DNA of 64,000 nucleotides from Gnetum montanum. Taxonomy: Eukaryota > Streptophyta > Gnetopsida > Gnetales > Gnetaceae. Shown here piece after piece: positions 1-11,279 of this stretch. Position numbers and translations under genes: made by a program. Under the pieces are notes generated by a model, which searched no databases, was not told where the DNA came from, and saw nothing but the letters and a program-made list of their open reading frames with translations. Positions within the stretch are counted from its first letter, which is position 1. Each line of letters begins with the position of its first letter. The DNA is taken from positions 570,367 to 634,366 of the forward strand of contig MNCI01029653.1 of assembly GCA_015680685.1 (NCBI GenBank), in the 5' to 3' direction.

Positions 1-193
1 TAAAAATCATATACCTCAAGCTTACTTAACCATACAACCATGAAAATACAAGTAAGTTTGGGAAGAAAACGATTGATTAACCCTGAGTGTTCCATTAAGG
101 TGCGTAAGCACTTAGTCCTTGGAGTTCGACTGGATCATGTGTGAAATGCTCATATTCATATGGTTGAGTGTAGGGGTACCTCGCCACTCATCA
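1..193 (+). repeat. 3' part of an Athila-type LTR, truncated by the window edge
   Basis: The reverse complement of this stretch matches the first ~190 bp of the LTRs at 22062, 35960, 52889 and 60366, including the terminus TGATGAGTGGCGAGGTACC and the segment around 'ggttaagtaagcttgaggc'. It is therefore the U5 end of a plus-oriented LTR, ending in CCACTCATCA at 193. No tRNA-Asp primer-binding site follows, so it is a 3' LTR or a solo LTR. The rest lies outside the window. Confidence 0.85.
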
Positions 194-479
194 GCAAGAT
201 AGCACAAAGAAAATAACATTGCACACATACCGAGCTCTAGGTCTACTTATCACAAGCAGTCCACCATGTCCTTAATGATGCCTTCCATGAAGGTGAATTT
301 ATCTAGCATCTCTACCCATGGCTCCATGTGGTAGGTAGATGTGGGACCACTGGTGGAAATATCTAATGTTGTAATACAATGATGCAATTAGCATATGGCC
401 TAATAGCTAAAGATACTGGAGAAAAAAAGGGAAGATAAATGGAGATATAAGTAGATTATTTAGTAAGCCCTTAGGCGTG

Positions 480-2269
480 AGTGTAGGGGGCTCACCTAGC
501 TACGTACCATCGAACAAACTATCAAAATCACCCCCATCAGGGTGGAGTAACCCCTCTTTCTCTAAATGCTAAAAGGCCTCTACCACCTTGTGAAGCTCAT
601 CTTCATGAACCACCTCCTCCTCAACTTGAGGAGGTGCTTCCACCACTACCTCCTCGGTCGTTGCCCTTACAACTATCTCTTCTTTCTTTGCAATTAACAC
701 GTATACACATATAGAACATCATAACACATAGCACATCATTAGCTAATTAATAGCATAAAAGAAAAACATAAAAATAAAAATATGTACATGAATATAACTA
801 AGGCATCTAAGAATCTATGCATACTAACCTACAACATCTACATGCAAGCTTTGAAGGTTGATGTGAATCCTTTTGCTGCTTAGCTTTTTGATCTCAAGGG
901 TGGCTTTCTCTTGAGGATGAAACCTCTTGATATTTACCTTATATGGCCCCACCATCTCTACTATGTAGTGATCTACCTTGCTTATGTCCCTGATGCCAAC
1001 TGGAGGACCCTCGCCCATACTATTGCACGAGTAATGCAAGTGCCCCATGGGACCATTGACCATTATTGATAATGGCTCATCAATTCCCTATGCGGGTCAT
1101 GCACAGTTATGGTGGAGAAAATATGCTTGATTCATGGCCTAGATAGTTGGTCATGGTCCCGCACCACCCATCATCCATCATCTTGGACAACCAAAAGCTC
1201 TGATAACCTTCACAAGTATCCTACGAAGAATGCAAAATGGACATGGGACCTCACTTGGAGATTGAATCAAAGCTAATAAATCTCTACATGTAGACCAATG
1301 GCTATGTGCATAGCCTAGTTGAACCTTGTACCCTCTAGTAGCACCTCATTCATCACTTGTTCATGTTCCACCCCTAGGATTTTTCCTTGGGAAAGCAGCT
1401 TTGGAAAGGCACAAGTGTGGAATAGAGGGTAGAGCTCCTACACCTCAGGCACTAACACATCTTTGATCAGTATGCCTTTGTAAGTTCAAGTGGCCTTCAA
1501 TCAGTCCTTGATATACCCTCTGTAGTCCACCTCCCTGTTGGCCTTATTGACAATCGTTAGGCCATTAGCAAGGATGCCAAAGAGATCAACAAAGAAGGCT
1601 TCGTTGAGGTCCAGCACTACCATCATGCTGCACACCTAGGTGAAAAACTATTTGACATCACTATTGAAAGAGTTGATGATGGTAACCATTTCGGCCACTA
1701 GGATGCTCAAGTTAAGGGCCAAGAATAGGTCCATTAACCTAGCATGTGTAAGCTGAGCCGTTAGTGCATTTGGCACTTTGTGGCACAACCAGTGTTGTGC
1801 ACCCTCTACGTCACCATATTTCATGATGAGGGTGGCCTCTGTGCAATCCATGGTGATCATCGTCACCTTGGTTGAGGCAACATCCACTGCAACACAAATA
1901 AAAACAATGTTAGCATCATGCAAATGAGGTAAACTAAAAGGCATACACGAGTAACCACATGAGCCAAAACATAGATATGTACGTAGTCCAAATGGGGTGT
2001 GAGAAGGGGGGTGGCACTGCAAACACCTCCTTGGTGTTAATCCCACTAGCAATTCACTCCTCATCCAACCAACCATGGATCCTACATTGCTCATATACCT
2101 TTAGGTTTTGAGAGACATAGGTCTTCAGATTATGCCTCACCTACTCAATCATAGTTGCTCGAACATTTGTGCCTAATGAGAATACCTCCAAGGTAGTATC
2201 GGTTAAGGCTAGAGCATCCACTTCATTATGTAGGCCTTCCTCATCAACTTTAAACCTAGCATTAAACAT
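480..2269 (-). pseudogene. unrecognised minus-strand gene remnant with intron-like boundaries
   Basis: I do not recognise the product. On the minus strand an ATG at 2269 opens a reading of 80-100 codons (starting MFNARFKVDEEGLHNEVDAL) with a TAG where CAG would fit. A donor-like GTACAT lies near 1985 and an acceptor with a T-rich tract ending TTGCAG lies at about 1892. They would join this exon to a longer one (1891 to about 1090) containing MDCTEATLIMKYGDVEGAQ. A further open stretch at 1063-824 ends at a GTTAGT donor-like site, and an acidic Glu/Val-rich stretch lies at 690-480. No domain is evident. It could be a host gene fragment, a captured gene, or part of a transposon gene. Splice sites are by eye only. 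Confidence 0.35.
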
Positions 2270-2985
2270 GATTCATTAGCAAGTTAACATGACCAAGTAG
2301 AAAAAAATATTATAGAAGCCATAAAAACACTTACCCTTTGGTGTAGTAGACGATTTTAGGTGGGTTCTGAAATAGGGTATGCACTTGCAATGCAATAAAA
2401 AGGGTGTTGCTCTTATTATAACAAGAAAACCCTATCATGCACCATACCCTAGATAGTTGCTAAGCACTCCTAAGACCTCTACCTAAACTACTTGCCCTAT
2501 CAATGTTAGCAATGGACTCATCTAAGATGAACTTCAAGATGCCTTTGTTAGCCCTAAGTAGCAATGTCTTGGTGATAGAACTAGTAGCCTCCACTACCAA
2601 GTGTGACCACATGATCAGACTGAACTACTGCAATAGGTATTCCAGGAACTCTCAAGCCCTTAGCCAGAACCACACCACCTGATGTTGCACTTGCATATTT
2701 GGTGCAAGCTTGTTAGGGACAGGTTTACTCATGTAACATAGGATGCCCACAAGCTCAACTACTATCAAAATGGGCTTCAGCAACATCCTATAGTTATCAA
2801 GCAATAGGCAAAGCATTAGTGTACATGCATAGATGCAAAATTTTGACATACATATTGTAAATTATTAACATAAATGAGCAGAAATGCAATTTTGACAATA
2901 CACCTTAGGGCCTTATAGTTATAGGACATCAATTAATATGTTTAACATGTCTGGCATCCACTGGGGTACAGTATACTTTGTAGGA
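2270..2985. other. no supported feature
   Basis: Short minus-strand open stretches, such as 2652-2849, have no recognisable domain. They may continue the remnant to the left or be noise. Confidence 0.4.
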
Positions 2986-2989
2986 TTAA

Positions 2990-4370
2990 CATTGCACCCA
3001 GGTAGCAAAATTTTTTCTAACTCTAGATTGCCCCAGTGGAGAAAGTAGTTTGAAAAAAAATCAAAATTTTAACTTTGGGGCTACCCCAACTATGCTCTAT
3101 GCAGAGCATAGTTTGCAAACATTTTGGGAAACACTTGGGAAGATAGGCATTTTAGCAAACACTTAGCACCTTATGATTTCAACACTTGGAGAACATAGTC
3201 CTATGGCCATGGAGAGCATAGTCTCCCCACAGCATCGTGTCTATTGCCCCACCTTTCCCCCACCACTATGGCACACCACACCCTTCTTGGCCATTTCCCC
3301 AAAAAAATCCAAAAAAATAAAAATAAAATAAACATGCCAAATGCATGTGCCCTACCACTGATCATAGTTGTAGCCCCTACACTGTGCCACGAAATGCAAT
3401 AATGGCCATGGCCCTTGTGGCCACACCGAGGAGAGTAGGAACATAGTAGATCCTATCCCCGTAATGCTTGCCCTAACTCCTTTCTTGTGCACGCTAACAG
3501 CCTTGCACCTGCATGCAACCCAACCTCGCACCCATGTGCAACCCTGGCCCATGCACAATCCTAGCCCTATGTAGAGCCCTAAACCCACTATGCCTCAAGC
3601 CTCACATCGGCTCGTCAAGAAGAAGATGGTGCATGGTGGTAGCTGTGGCCCCCTGTGGCTATGTTGCACTACATAGTTGCAACCATGGTTCCCACAGCTA
3701 CATTGTGAAATGTAACACACTGCCCTCCCTAACCCCACACGTAGCCCACAAAACCCTTCCTACTACCACTATGTAGATAATGCGTAGCCATGGTAGCCAT
3801 TACTAGGGTAGGGTGTGCACGGTGGCACATGGAACTACACTCCCAAACCCTTCAACAAAAACAAAATGAAATGAAAAAAAAAGCAAAAGGGGAGAGTGTA
3901 GTTGATGTATCTGGCTAACACTGATGGCCTCCTATCCTCCATGCATGCTTGCAATAAGTGGCCTAGTACTCTCTCTCCCTCGGCAATGTTTGCCAACCTT
4001 GGGTGAAGGCGTCTACTCCAATGTGTCATCTTTTCCCCAACTACACTCTCCATTGGCAACAAAAGCACGTGCAATAGCAAACTACACTCTTAATGTCATG
4101 GTAGAAAATGGTAAAATGATAACTTACCATGGTGAAAATACACCTATATACCCTCCCAAGGTCATTTAATAATCCACCAACCTAGAACTATGCTCCATAC
4201 CAAATGCCCAATGGAGAGCATAGTTTGGTGGAAGTGTAGTTTGGTGAGAGCGTAGTCAACCGTACTTAACCTAAAATTGTGATTTTTCATTGCCCTACCA
4301 ACGTGTGAGCTAGTTCCACTCTAGAGCATGATTAGCCCCCCCACCCACCTTGTAGAATGACATGTTTGGC
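2990..4370 (+). repeat. probable degraded 5' LTR / leader of the Tat-lineage element
   Basis: This region shares the recurring motif AGAGCATAGT / ACTATGCTCT with the 3' LTR at 9863-11150. One shared block is 'ggagagcatagtt.ggtg' followed by '...gcatagtc..acc.tac' (4213-4255 against 10392-10433). A perfect 11-bp inverted repeat with a 4-nt loop lies at 3088-3113. Near 4354 'TGGCGCATCCGTGG' could be a worn primer-binding site. No TATA box equivalent to the one at 10478 is visible here, and overall similarity to the 3' LTR is low, so the boundaries are guesses. The ORFs in this stretch look spurious. Confidence 0.4.
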
Positions 4371-4529
4371 GCATCCGTGGCCTACTAATGCCTAAAATTG
4401 GCACAAACATGTTTACCTCCCATAGCAACTTGCATGCATACTTAGAAAAATTTCATTAGATTTCTTTTTCTCATTCATGCATATTAACTTTGTCAAATAG
4501 GTGCCACTTGATGTTTTTCTGGTTTATTT

Positions 4530-4820
4530 TGTAGGAAGATGACATGGCCACATAGGAGTAGATCTTCTTGCCTTTGGTCCTCATGGGGCCTCATAGCAAC
4601 ATCAAGTAATGCATTGACCCTCATTGCCTAGACCTCAAGCCTACAGCCTACAATGAGTACTATAGAAGCACCACTAGATTGGCCCGACCATCTAGTTAAG
4701 GATCTTAATCTAGAGGCAGGGGATGTCATGAGGATCCTCTTATCGAGATCCCTATGGCAACACATCATGATGAGGCAAGAACACTAAAATTAAGTTCCTT
4801 ACTAGACCCCAGTAAGCTCA
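4530..4820 (+). other. Tat-element internal region before RT, with acceptor-like site
   Basis: A T-rich tract ending TTTTGTAG|GAAGATG at about 4534 resembles a 3' splice site. Elements of the Tat/Ogre group are known to carry an intron upstream of pro-pol, so this may be its acceptor. The downstream plus-strand reading is interrupted by TAG and TAA codons and leads into the RT domain. No protease signature could be recognised. Confidence 0.35.
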
Positions 4821-5900
4821 AGACATTGCTAGAGTGCTTAACAATAACATAAAAGCATTTGCATGGTCATACGAGGACATGTTGGGCCTAGATCCTTGGC
4901 TAGTCCAACACAACATCATCCTTGATCTCTACATTAAACCAATTAAGCAGAAAGTACGTAAGGTTTAACCTAAGATGGAATTGGTAGTTTGTGATGGAAT
5001 CATCAAACTTTATAAAGCTAGTTTCATTTGGGCTATTGACCATGTAGACTAGGTCTCCAAGATTGTAGTTATGCCTAGGAAAAACATAAGTATATGCATT
5101 TGCATAGACTTCTAGGACTTAAACAAGGCAACCATCAAAGATGATTTTTCATTGCCTAGTATTGATCAACTAATCGATACAACAACTGGACATGCCTTGT
5201 TGTCCTTTGTGGATGGGTTCTCAGGCTACAACCATATTAGGATCAACCTTGAGCACTAGCTTAGCACAACCTTCATGACCCCCTGGGGTACATTTTGCTA
5301 CACAATGATGCCTTTTGGACTAAAGAATGCAAGAGCAACATATCAATGCATAATGATGTACATCTTTAGCAACTACATGCTTAGTTTGCTCAATGACTCT
5401 GTAGATGACATTGTAGTTAAGTTCAAAGTGGCCCATAACCACACAAATGACTTAGACTTAGTGCTTAAACATTGCCTAAAACACGAGCTTAGGCTAAATC
5501 CCAAGAAGTGTGTTTTTAATGTCAAGATGGGTAGGACGCTCAGCTTTTTAGTGTTTGAAGCAAGTATATGCATAGATATTAACAAGGTTAAAACCATAAC
5601 CAACTTAGCATTTCCTGTTGTCCTTAAGGAGCTACAAGGGTTGCAAGGTAGGTTACAATTTATACATAGGTTTCTCACCCAGTTAATCAACAAGCTACAA
5701 CCAATGCAACATCTTCTCAAGAAGGGAGCCACTTTGAGTGGACTGCTCAGTGCCAACAAGAATTTGACAACCTTAAGCAAGAGTTGGTACAATTGCCTAT
5801 GGTTCACCCTTCGCAAGAAGATAAACCTTTTTACATCTACCTTATTTCTTCTGACACATCCATCACTTCTTTGCTTTGCCAAAAGTGAGATGATAGTGTA
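4820..5900 (+). pseudogene. Ty3/gypsy (Tat-lineage) reverse transcriptase, decayed
   Basis: Plus-strand reading gives the standard RT blocks in order: a pre-RT block with AFAWSYEDMLGLDP (about 4858), SICICIDF*DLNKATIKDDF (about 5090), LLSFVDGFSGYNHIRINLEH (about 5200), PWGTFCYTMMPFGLKNARATYQ region (about 5281-5345), and the catalytic block SVDDIVVK at 5398, where the usual Tyr before VDD is Ser. LRLNPKKCVF follows at about 5489. Several TAG stops sit where CAG (Gln) would fit. The NPKKCVF block and the later second RNase H point to the Tat/Ogre/Retand group. It cannot encode a working enzyme. Confidence 0.85.
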
Positions 5901-6180
5901 AAGGTTTCGATTTACTACTTGAGCCACGCATTAGTAGCCCATGAGGTGAAATACAATGATGTGGAAAAGCATTACCTCACCCTAGTCTTTTCACTGAAGA
6001 AGTGGAGTCATTAGCTCTTCCATAGTCAAGTTAATATTATTTGCAAAAATAATGTACTCTAAGCCATAACAACAAATATCTATAAAAGTAGTTGCATTGC
6101 ATGGTGGAAAGTAATAACAGTGGAGTTTGACCTACATTACATCGCACAAGCCTTAACAAAAGGTTAAGGTATAGCCATAT
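5740..6180 (+). pseudogene. RNase H domain of the Tat-lineage element, decayed
   Basis: Downstream of RT the reading shifts frame and continues with a worn RNase H domain. Recognisable pieces are the 'dnlkqelv' linker (about 5765), a tract around 'yylshal' (about 5917) and 'vkyndvekhyltlvf' (about 5950), which resembles the conserved Y-x-x-x-E-K block of gypsy RNase H. The position between RT and the second RNase H fits the Tat order. Multiple frameshifts and stops are present. Confidence 0.6.
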
Positions 6181-6339
6181 AACTCACAGCTTCACCCATA
6201 AATGATTAAGCAACCATAGACCTTGAATTCGTAGATGAGCACATTAATAGCATTAGCCAAGTTCCTGACAACTATGAGGCACTCCTACATTTCAATAGAG
6301 CTTCAACCTCTTAAGGGGGTAGCACCACTACTATTATCA

Positions 6340-6700
6340 TGTTTCCCTTTAGAGAGATTCAATCCTTTGCATATCATTTCACATTTCCTTGCACCAACAA
6401 CATGGTGGAGTACGAAGGTCTCCTCAAAGGCATCCTTGTAGCAAATGACCTAGGGATCTAACACATAGTGATCTGAGGTGACTTATAATTAGTGCTCAAC
6501 TAGGTAATAGAGGTTTATGCCTACAAGCCACAACATGTACAACCTTACTGTGACCTAGCAAAGCACTTGCTTCAACACTTTGCAATCGTCAATGTCCAAC
6601 ATATTCCTCAAAATGAAAAAGCCATTACCAATGCACTAACCACGTTAGCCCTTAGCATTATGCTTAGCATGTTCAATGCATTGTCCACATTGGTGGCAAA
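6340..6700 (+). pseudogene. second (archaeal-type) RNase H domain, Tat lineage
   Basis: The plus strand near 6400-6460 reads MVEYEGLLKGILVANDLGI, followed by GDL*LVLN*V (about 6479) and, near 6600, IPQNEKAITNALTTLAL. This matches the N-N-x-A-E-Y-E-A-L ... LGI ... GDS.L...Q ... I.R..N..AD.L..LA layout of the additional RNase H domain typical of Tat-lineage elements. The second acidic position reads D, and the TAG stops sit at expected Gln codons. The domain is non-functional, but it is what places the element in the Tat clade. Confidence 0.7.
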
Positions 6701-6979
6701 CTGCACCGCACCTATCACGTAAATCATTAAAGATGCATACATAGCCACAATTAGCATCATCCACAAGGGAGAGTGGTATAATGACATCAAGGCATACCTT
6801 CTAAAGGGTGAGCCTCCACAACATTTAACTACTCCCCAAAAAGATGTAGTGCACAAAAGTTAATAGCAGTACATCATCATAGGTGATAACATGTTATGTT
6901 GCAAATCCTACAATGGCATACTACTAACCTTCATAAGCGAAAATGAAGCAAACACAATTGTTGACCAAGTCCACAAAGG

Positions 6980-8010
6980 ACTGTGAAAAGGTCACATCAA
7001 ACCAAGGGAAATGACAACAAAAATCAAATGGCTAGGCTATTATTGGCCTTACATGAAAAGCAATTGTATCTCAAAAGTGAAAACATGTGACACTTGCCAA
7101 TGACATAGCAACTTAATGCATGTGCCACCAACTGAATTGCACACAATGCAAATCATGTGGTCATTTCAACGCTTGGGGTTGGACATCATTAGAACCATAA
7201 CACCTAATTCCTCCACAAGGCATAACTTCATAATAACTGCAATAGAATACTTTCTCAAGTGGGTCGAAGCTATTCCACTTAGGAAGAAGACATCGCAGCA
7301 GGTTTGCAAGTTCATGTTAGACAACATAGTGACTAGTTTTGATTTTCCTATGACCATAGTGACAAAAAATGGATTGTAATTTAGTAGCACCAAAGCCAAA
7401 GCCTATTGTGAATACTTCAGCATCAAGCACTCCTTTTTGTTTTCATACTACCCTCAGGCAAATGACCAAGCAGAGGCCACTAACAAAGTCATCATCAACC
7501 TTCTCAAGAAAATGCTAAGCAATAATAATTGACAATGGCATGAGCAACTAGTCTACACACTTTGGGCCTACCACACACACACCAAAAAGCAACAGATATG
7601 ATGCCTTACAGCCTCATTTATGGGTTTGAAGTAGCTTTGCTACTTGAATTGTAGATTCCATCATTCTGGGTGATCCTCTCAGATTCCATTAACGAAGGTT
7701 AGAATAATGAGTTAAGAACCATAGACCTTAGCTAAATAGAGGAGGAGCATATGCATATGCTTGATTGCATTAAGTGCTATTAAGAGAAGCAATGACAAAA
7801 GCACTCTCACAACCAACATCAGTGTTCAATCAAGAAAGGGAACCTATTCCTCAAGGTCATTCACGAACCTGTGGATAAATTCTTAGCTAACTGGGAAGGG
7901 CCTTTCCTAATCACTAAGGCCTATGACAATGGAACATTCAAGCTTGCTAATCAAGATGGAGATGAATTTTCCAATCTAGTGAACCATTCATATTTGAAGC
8001 TGTAGTACAT
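6980..8010 (+). pseudogene. integrase of the Tat-lineage element, decayed
   Basis: Layout follows gypsy integrase. A zinc-binding N-terminal region ends in CDTCQ (about 7087-7105). The core starts at LGLDIIRTITPNSS (first catalytic Asp, about 7171) and continues through FIITAIEYFLKWVEAIPL (about 7228). The second Asp position reads K in VTKNGL (about 7359). The Glu block is QANDQAEATNKVI (about 7456), where the usual Gly is Asp. The C-terminal part contains NWEGPFLITKAYDNGTFKL near 7890 and ends about 8005. Loss of the second catalytic Asp and internal stops make it inactive. Confidence 0.8.
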
Positions 8011-8047
8011 CTAACATGTAGCATTGCACATCAACAAAGCAAGGTAA

Positions 8048-8738
8048 GCACTCGTCTACTACAATGTTAAACTGGCACACACATAATTCGTCAACTACGA
8101 TGCTAAACTGGCATAGCGTTCGTTTGCTATGACACTAAACTGGCACAACACTTGTTTGCTATGATGCTAAATTGGCAAAGAATTCATCCACTATGACACT
8201 AAACTAGCATAGCATTTCTCCATCATGATGTTAAATTGGCTCAGCTCATCCACTACGATGTTAAACTGGCAAAGCATTCGTCTGCTATGATGCTAAACTG
8301 GCATAACATTCATCTGCTATGATGTTAAATTAACATAGTTCGTTCGCTATGATGTTAAACTGGCAAAGCATTCATTTACTACAATGCTAAACTAGCATAG
8401 CATTCATCCACTATGACGTTAAACTGGCATAGCTCATCTGCTATGATGTTAAATTGGCAAAGCATTCATCTACTGCAGCACTAAACTAGCATAGCTCATC
8501 CTTAGGTCATGATGTTAAACTGGTACAAAGCATCTACTATGACTATAAACTAGTAGTCCACCATGACTTTAAAGTGGCACAACACATTCACTAAAATGTT
8601 AAACTAACACATAGTAGTTTACTAAGATTATAAACTAGCATAGCATGGTTTGCTAGGACCTTAAACTGGGCTCATGATTTGCTAGGACCTTAAAGTAGTA
8701 AGGACATGGTCTATCAAGACCTTAAATTGGGTTCACAG
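8048..8738 (+). repeat. minisatellite in the 3' untranslated region of the Tat element
   Basis: About 22 head-to-tail units of 28-36 bp start directly after the integrase end. The rough consensus is TCATCTGCTATGATGTTAAA followed by CTGGCATAGCAT. The core 'ctatgatg.taaactggca.agcat' is well kept in the first two thirds. From about 8590 units drift to 'ttgctaggaccttaaactggg'. Most unit differences are transitions. Arrays in this position are known in Tat/Ogre-type elements and can seed satellite DNA. Confidence 0.9.
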
Positions 8739-9849
8739 TCAATCACTAATAATTCATTCCATCCTCCTACAAGTGAGTGAGCAAGCATAACCCTTGGCCC
8801 CCTTCTACACCAATAGGCAAGCATGTTGTAGTCCTAGAATGGAGCACTTGCAATGGGGATAGCCTTTGGAGCACTTGCAGCATCTTCTCCCCTTGTAATT
8901 TTTTTTTGGCTTTTTTGTATTTTGTGTGGTTTTCTTGTCTTCTCAGAGTTGTTTTTCTAGGACAAAGCCCCAGGTCATTATGAAAGGCACCTCTTATTAT
9001 AGTGGCAAGTCACCACATTGCTCTGATGTGCATGATTGGACCAGCTAAGCCTCTCAAGAGTGCACATCCCCCTCATCTCATTATATCCTACTCACACCTA
9101 CTTCTATATCCAGATACCCTTCCATTATCCACATAGCAAAGCTGGCAAACCCTTTTGATGCTCACATGCTATGATCACATGACACCCTCTTCACATATCT
9201 CATCAAACATCAAGCTTCCCAAGGCAGATGTAACATAAGTCATCCCATAGGAAGCCTTTATTAATCGGTCAAAGCCTAGGTGAATGTAACATAGGTCATC
9301 CTAAGGAGGAAACACCTATCATACAAGCACCATGTCATTTCATCAATGACGAAGTGAAGCCCATCTAGTGACATGCAATTCACTTGATGAGAAGAATTTC
9401 ACTCTATAGTAAGAATTTAGTAATGTGCAAAGCCCAAGGAAGGCTCACCCCACAAAAAAAAAGGAAAAAAGCACATTGCCAAGTAATCAAGCAGTAAAGT
9501 AGTTCATAGTTAACCTAGCCCCAAACCTACACCTTAACACTCTCACAAGCACTTTGATGAGAGGTCAACTTTTTTAAGGGCAAGCCACTCTGGTGCCATG
9601 GTCACCATCAATCGTGGCATCATAATACCTCATTTGCACCTTATCTTCCCTTTTTTTTATCCCTAGAACATCGCCTATGCCTTCTCTTGCTTTTCACCTA
9701 CCATCTAACATACCCCTATCCACAAAATTATTTGAGCATGGTGCAGTGACATCTACTCTCACATTGAAGAGTGATGTTGGTGCCAAGCCTACTATGGTGT
9801 TTTGTTATTCTTTGTTGATGTCTCTCAAGCCACTCCTCTAGATGTCAAC
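8739..9849 (+). other. 3' untranslated region of the Tat element, no ORF
   Basis: There is no credible coding region. The stretch lies between the minisatellite and the PPT, as expected for the long 3' untranslated region of Tat-lineage elements. A pair of similar segments near 9215-9260 and 9280-9305 ('gtaacataagtcatccca' / 'gtaacataggtcatccta') suggests a further short local duplication. Confidence 0.5.
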
Positions 9850-9862
9850 AAAGAGGGGCTAA
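9849..9862 (+). other. candidate polypurine tract of the Tat element
   Basis: AAAGAGGGGC followed two or three bases later by TGAAACACC. This is the best purine tract before the LTR-like sequence with TATA box and the AGAGCATAGT motif. It would prime plus-strand DNA synthesis. Confidence 0.5.
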
Positions 9863-11150
9863 TGAAACACCATCAAATTCAGACTACAACATCCTAACTA
9901 CAAATTTGTCTAAGTATCAACATAAAGCTAGTTGCTACAAATTTTTCTAAGCACTGGGACTATGCTCTCCACTACCTTAGAGTGTAGTCAGCCTCTCGTG
10001 GATAGCGTAGTCAACATAGAGACTAGTTTTTTACAATTTTTTCTAAGTGTGGGACTACACTCTTCCCCAATCCAAAGCATAGTTAGCCAAAACAATCTCC
10101 AGTGACCTTCACAACACAGCAACGTCACTCGAATCAACTCCAACTCACCTCTGGAAAGCGTAGTTAGTAAAATGCTTCTTTTTGTATCCCCTTTTTGGCT
10201 CCAAAATTGTAACTATGCTCAACCCCACACAAGAGTGTGGAGAGCATAATCTTGGAGCATAGTCTCCAAGTTGCATCTTTCAAGTACCTTATAGTCTTCT
10301 CGACACACACATGGAGTTGGCAATGTAGTCACAGTCTTGCATCTCATAGAATTTGGCAGAGCATAGCAAACTACAACACCATTAGTCTAGTGGAGAGCAT
10401 AGTTAGGTGACAGCATAGTCCCAACCATACCCTTTTCCATGTGGTAGCCATTTCACATTTTGTGCTAACCCTAGGCCTATAAATACCCTTACCCTCAATG
10501 TTTTCAGGGTTGGCAAATCAAAAAGTTGATAAACCAAAGGCATTTTGGTGGACCAAAGAGAGGTAAAGTTGCAGACCACTGTAGACCACCGTAGTCCACT
10601 AGAGTACTGCAACCAATGGAACATCACAATGGCCAATCCAATAAACATAGACACCTTAGTAGAACACCAATCTTCGCAGCCAAACACCCTTAAGACTATG
10701 ACTATGTTTTCCACTATGCCTGTTGCACACTGTGTACCTTCTAACCCCTTTTGGTGTTAACTACACTCAACCCCATTTAGGGTGGTATTTCATTTCTCTC
10801 TCTTTTTCTTTGCATTTTTTTCACTTTACTCACATTTTTTTGTTTCATTGCATAGCCATGCCTAAAACTATGCTTGGGAAATGGTCTCCACATGTTGACA
10901 CCCTCATTTTTGCCAAAAATCTTGACTATGCTTGACCCCACTAACATCATTCACAACACTTGAACACTTAGCACTGTTTCGCATCAACACTGTAACTAAC
11001 CATGTTGCACCCTCATTGCATCTAGTAAGTTCCCATTCAATTGGCCAGATCATTTAGGGCACCCTATCTCTACCTCTAGTAGGCCCTCACATAGATTCAG
11101 GATTAGGCTATGTGCTTGTGGACCTCAGTGTTCCAATCGCCAACATTTTC
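9863..11150 (+). repeat. 3' LTR of the Tat-lineage element
   Basis: It follows the candidate PPT, begins TGAAACACC, and carries repeated ACTATGCTCT / AGAGCATAGT motifs (9959, 10207, 10394) also seen in the 2990-4370 region. A promoter-like TATAAATA lies at 10478-10485. The right boundary is unclear because it meets the leader of element F near 11150. ORFs at 10403-10935 are in LTR sequence and look spurious. Confidence 0.6.
10478..10485 (+). promoter_or_regulatory. TATA box of the Tat LTR
   Basis: CCTATAAATACCC in the middle of the LTR, plus orientation, matches the plant TATA consensus. Transcription would start about 30 bp downstream. Confidence 0.6.
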
Positions 11151-11275
11151 AATCATTACAGCTACATGCACTACCTAGGAGTTAGTAAAATTATATAACG
11201 ATGTTGTAACAAATCCTAAAGTCAACATCATTAAGATTAATAATAATAACAAAAGCATAGTATTTTTTTTCAATC
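11151..11275 (+). other. leader of element F (plus copy)
   Basis: 'gctacatgcactacc..ggagttagtaaaattat..aacgatgttgtaac' and the following AT-rich stretch match the reverse complement of 12835-12946. It is thus the sequence between PBS and gag in plus orientation. A badly worn PBS may lie just before it (about 11128). Confidence 0.6.
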
Positions 11276-11279
11276 TAAT

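Noticed and set aside
3352-3588. Gly/Cys-rich minus ORF in the Tat flank
   Set aside because: No codon-like constraint and no homology; overlaps an ORF on the other strand in C-rich sequence.
5373-5927. 184-codon minus-strand ORF
   Set aside because: Antisense shadow of the Tat RT on the plus strand.
8048-8738. CRISPR-like array
   Set aside because: Units are contiguous, variable in length, without distinct spacers, and sit in a plant retrotransposon.
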